This document shows positions 35,895 to 36,126 of a stretch of DNA of 36,126 nt, piece by piece (the stretch's first letter is position 1; each line of letters begins with the position of its first letter). The position numbers and the translations under genes were made by a program. The DNA is taken from assembly GCF_000301055.1 (NCBI RefSeq), contig NZ_JH932301.1, positions 493,115-529,240 of the forward strand, in the 5' to 3' direction. The notes under the pieces were generated by a model. That model did no database searches. It was not told the DNA's origin and was given only the letters and a program-made list of their open reading frames with translations. This DNA is from Falseniella ignava CCUG 37419 (GTDB lineage: Bacteria > Bacillota > Bacilli > Lactobacillales > Aerococcaceae).

Positions 35895-36056
35895 ATGGAG
35901 GTTATTGAGTCGGAGTTATTGGTCTCGGAACTCCATCTCGGGGAGGTTGAGTTGGAGTTAGTTGTGCGGAAACTCTATCTGAAGGCGGTTGAGTCGGAGT
36001 TAGTTGTGCGGCAACTCCATCTCGGGAAGGTTGAGTTAGAGTTAGTTGTGCGGTAA
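35895..36056 (+). CDS. Doubtful 53-aa ORF made of the array 2 repeats
   Basis: Because 42 is divisible by three, one frame stays open from an ATG at 35895 to a TAA at 36054, giving 14-residue repeats such as VELELVVRKLYLK and VESELVVRQLHLG. There is no ribosome site, the frame breaks in the fourth unit, and array 1 of the same family does not keep a frame. I think it is a by-product of the repeats and list it only so it is not lost. Confidence 0.12.
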   Translation: MEVIESELLVSELHLGEVELELVVRKLYLKAVESELVVRQLHLGKVELELVVR

Positions 36057-36126
36057 CTCCATCTCGGGAGGTTGAGTTGGAGTTAGTTGTGCGGAAACTC
36101 TATCTGAAGGCGGTTGAGTCGGAGTT
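35904..36126. repeat. Array 2: 42-bp tandem repeats with hairpin arms (runs off the window)
   Basis: Units start at 35904, 35946, 35988, 36030, 36071 and 36113 (period 42, once 41). They have the same GTTGAG head and a loop near AGTTGTGCGG, with arms GGAGTT/AACTCC or TGGAGTT/AACTCTA (one G-T pair). The unit at 36071 equals that at 35946 over all 42 bases and the next unit starts the same way, so there is a higher-order repeat of about 125 bp. The array begins about 100 bp upstream of the NERD start codon and belongs to the same family as array 1, whose unit at 34563 has the same arm type. Confidence 0.92.

Noticed and set aside
34479-36126. CRISPR arrays
   Set aside because: Units are joined directly with no unique spacers, the variable parts are paired arms, and no cas gene is nearby.

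Overview
The window reads as a low-GC Gram-positive chromosome from the order Lactobacillales. The signs are strong AGGAGG ribosome binding sites, TTG and GTG starts, an Rgg/MutR-type regulator, an IS1202-type element, and a PyrR, YitT and ABC-F gene set. A family such as Aerococcaceae or Carnobacteriaceae is an inference; no rRNA or tRNA gene is present to test it.

Layout. Positions 1-1050 hold a terminator and an acidic hypothetical protein. Positions 1080-12060 are a visibly AT-rich island. It starts at an IS3-type remnant, followed by a divergent Rgg/MutR-family regulator and a 727-bp control region that contains a 202-bp broken copy of lanT. Then comes a class I lanthipeptide cluster in the order lanC, lanB, lanT, permease, ATPase, permease and, last, a GTG-started 64-residue precursor with four cysteines and a TPGC motif. 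Positions 12090-12450 hold a highly base-paired element (19-bp closing helix with several internal hairpins) that matches no gene.

Positions 12530-18500 are host-like: an extracytoplasmic thioredoxin plus CcdA pair, a decayed tcdA-tatD pair, a YitT-family membrane protein behind a long leader ending in a terminator, guaB, and a chimeric scar of an IS3 end joined to the tail of an EamA transporter. pyrR follows. Its last codons are duplicated as a 30-bp target repeat around an IS1202-type insertion (about 19112-20750).

Positions 20840-25130 are metabolic: an M20 amidohydrolase, a cyclase-family hydrolase, and a LysR regulator divergent from a MetE-C-like (YxjG/YxjH-type) protein with a palindromic operator between them. 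Positions 25140-28600 hold an ABC-F protein behind a strong promoter and two terminator-like hairpins (probable attenuation), then an intact tcdA-tatD pair. Positions 28670-34430 hold an SDR oxidoreductase, a YeiH-type transporter, a two-TM protein of unknown role, a PrsW-type membrane protease overlapping a GNAT acetyltransferase, and an MscS channel. Positions 34479-36126 hold a NERD-domain protein between two arrays of 41-42-bp tandem repeats. Each repeat unit can fold into a hairpin, and the arms change together between units.

How the genes work together. The lanthipeptide genes give a plausible path: regulator, dehydration by LanB, cyclisation by LanC, export by LanT, and self-protection or export by a three-gene ABC transporter. 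No LanP protease is visible. The best candidates for something undescribed are the precursor peptide, the structured element next to it, and the covarying tandem-hairpin arrays around the NERD gene.
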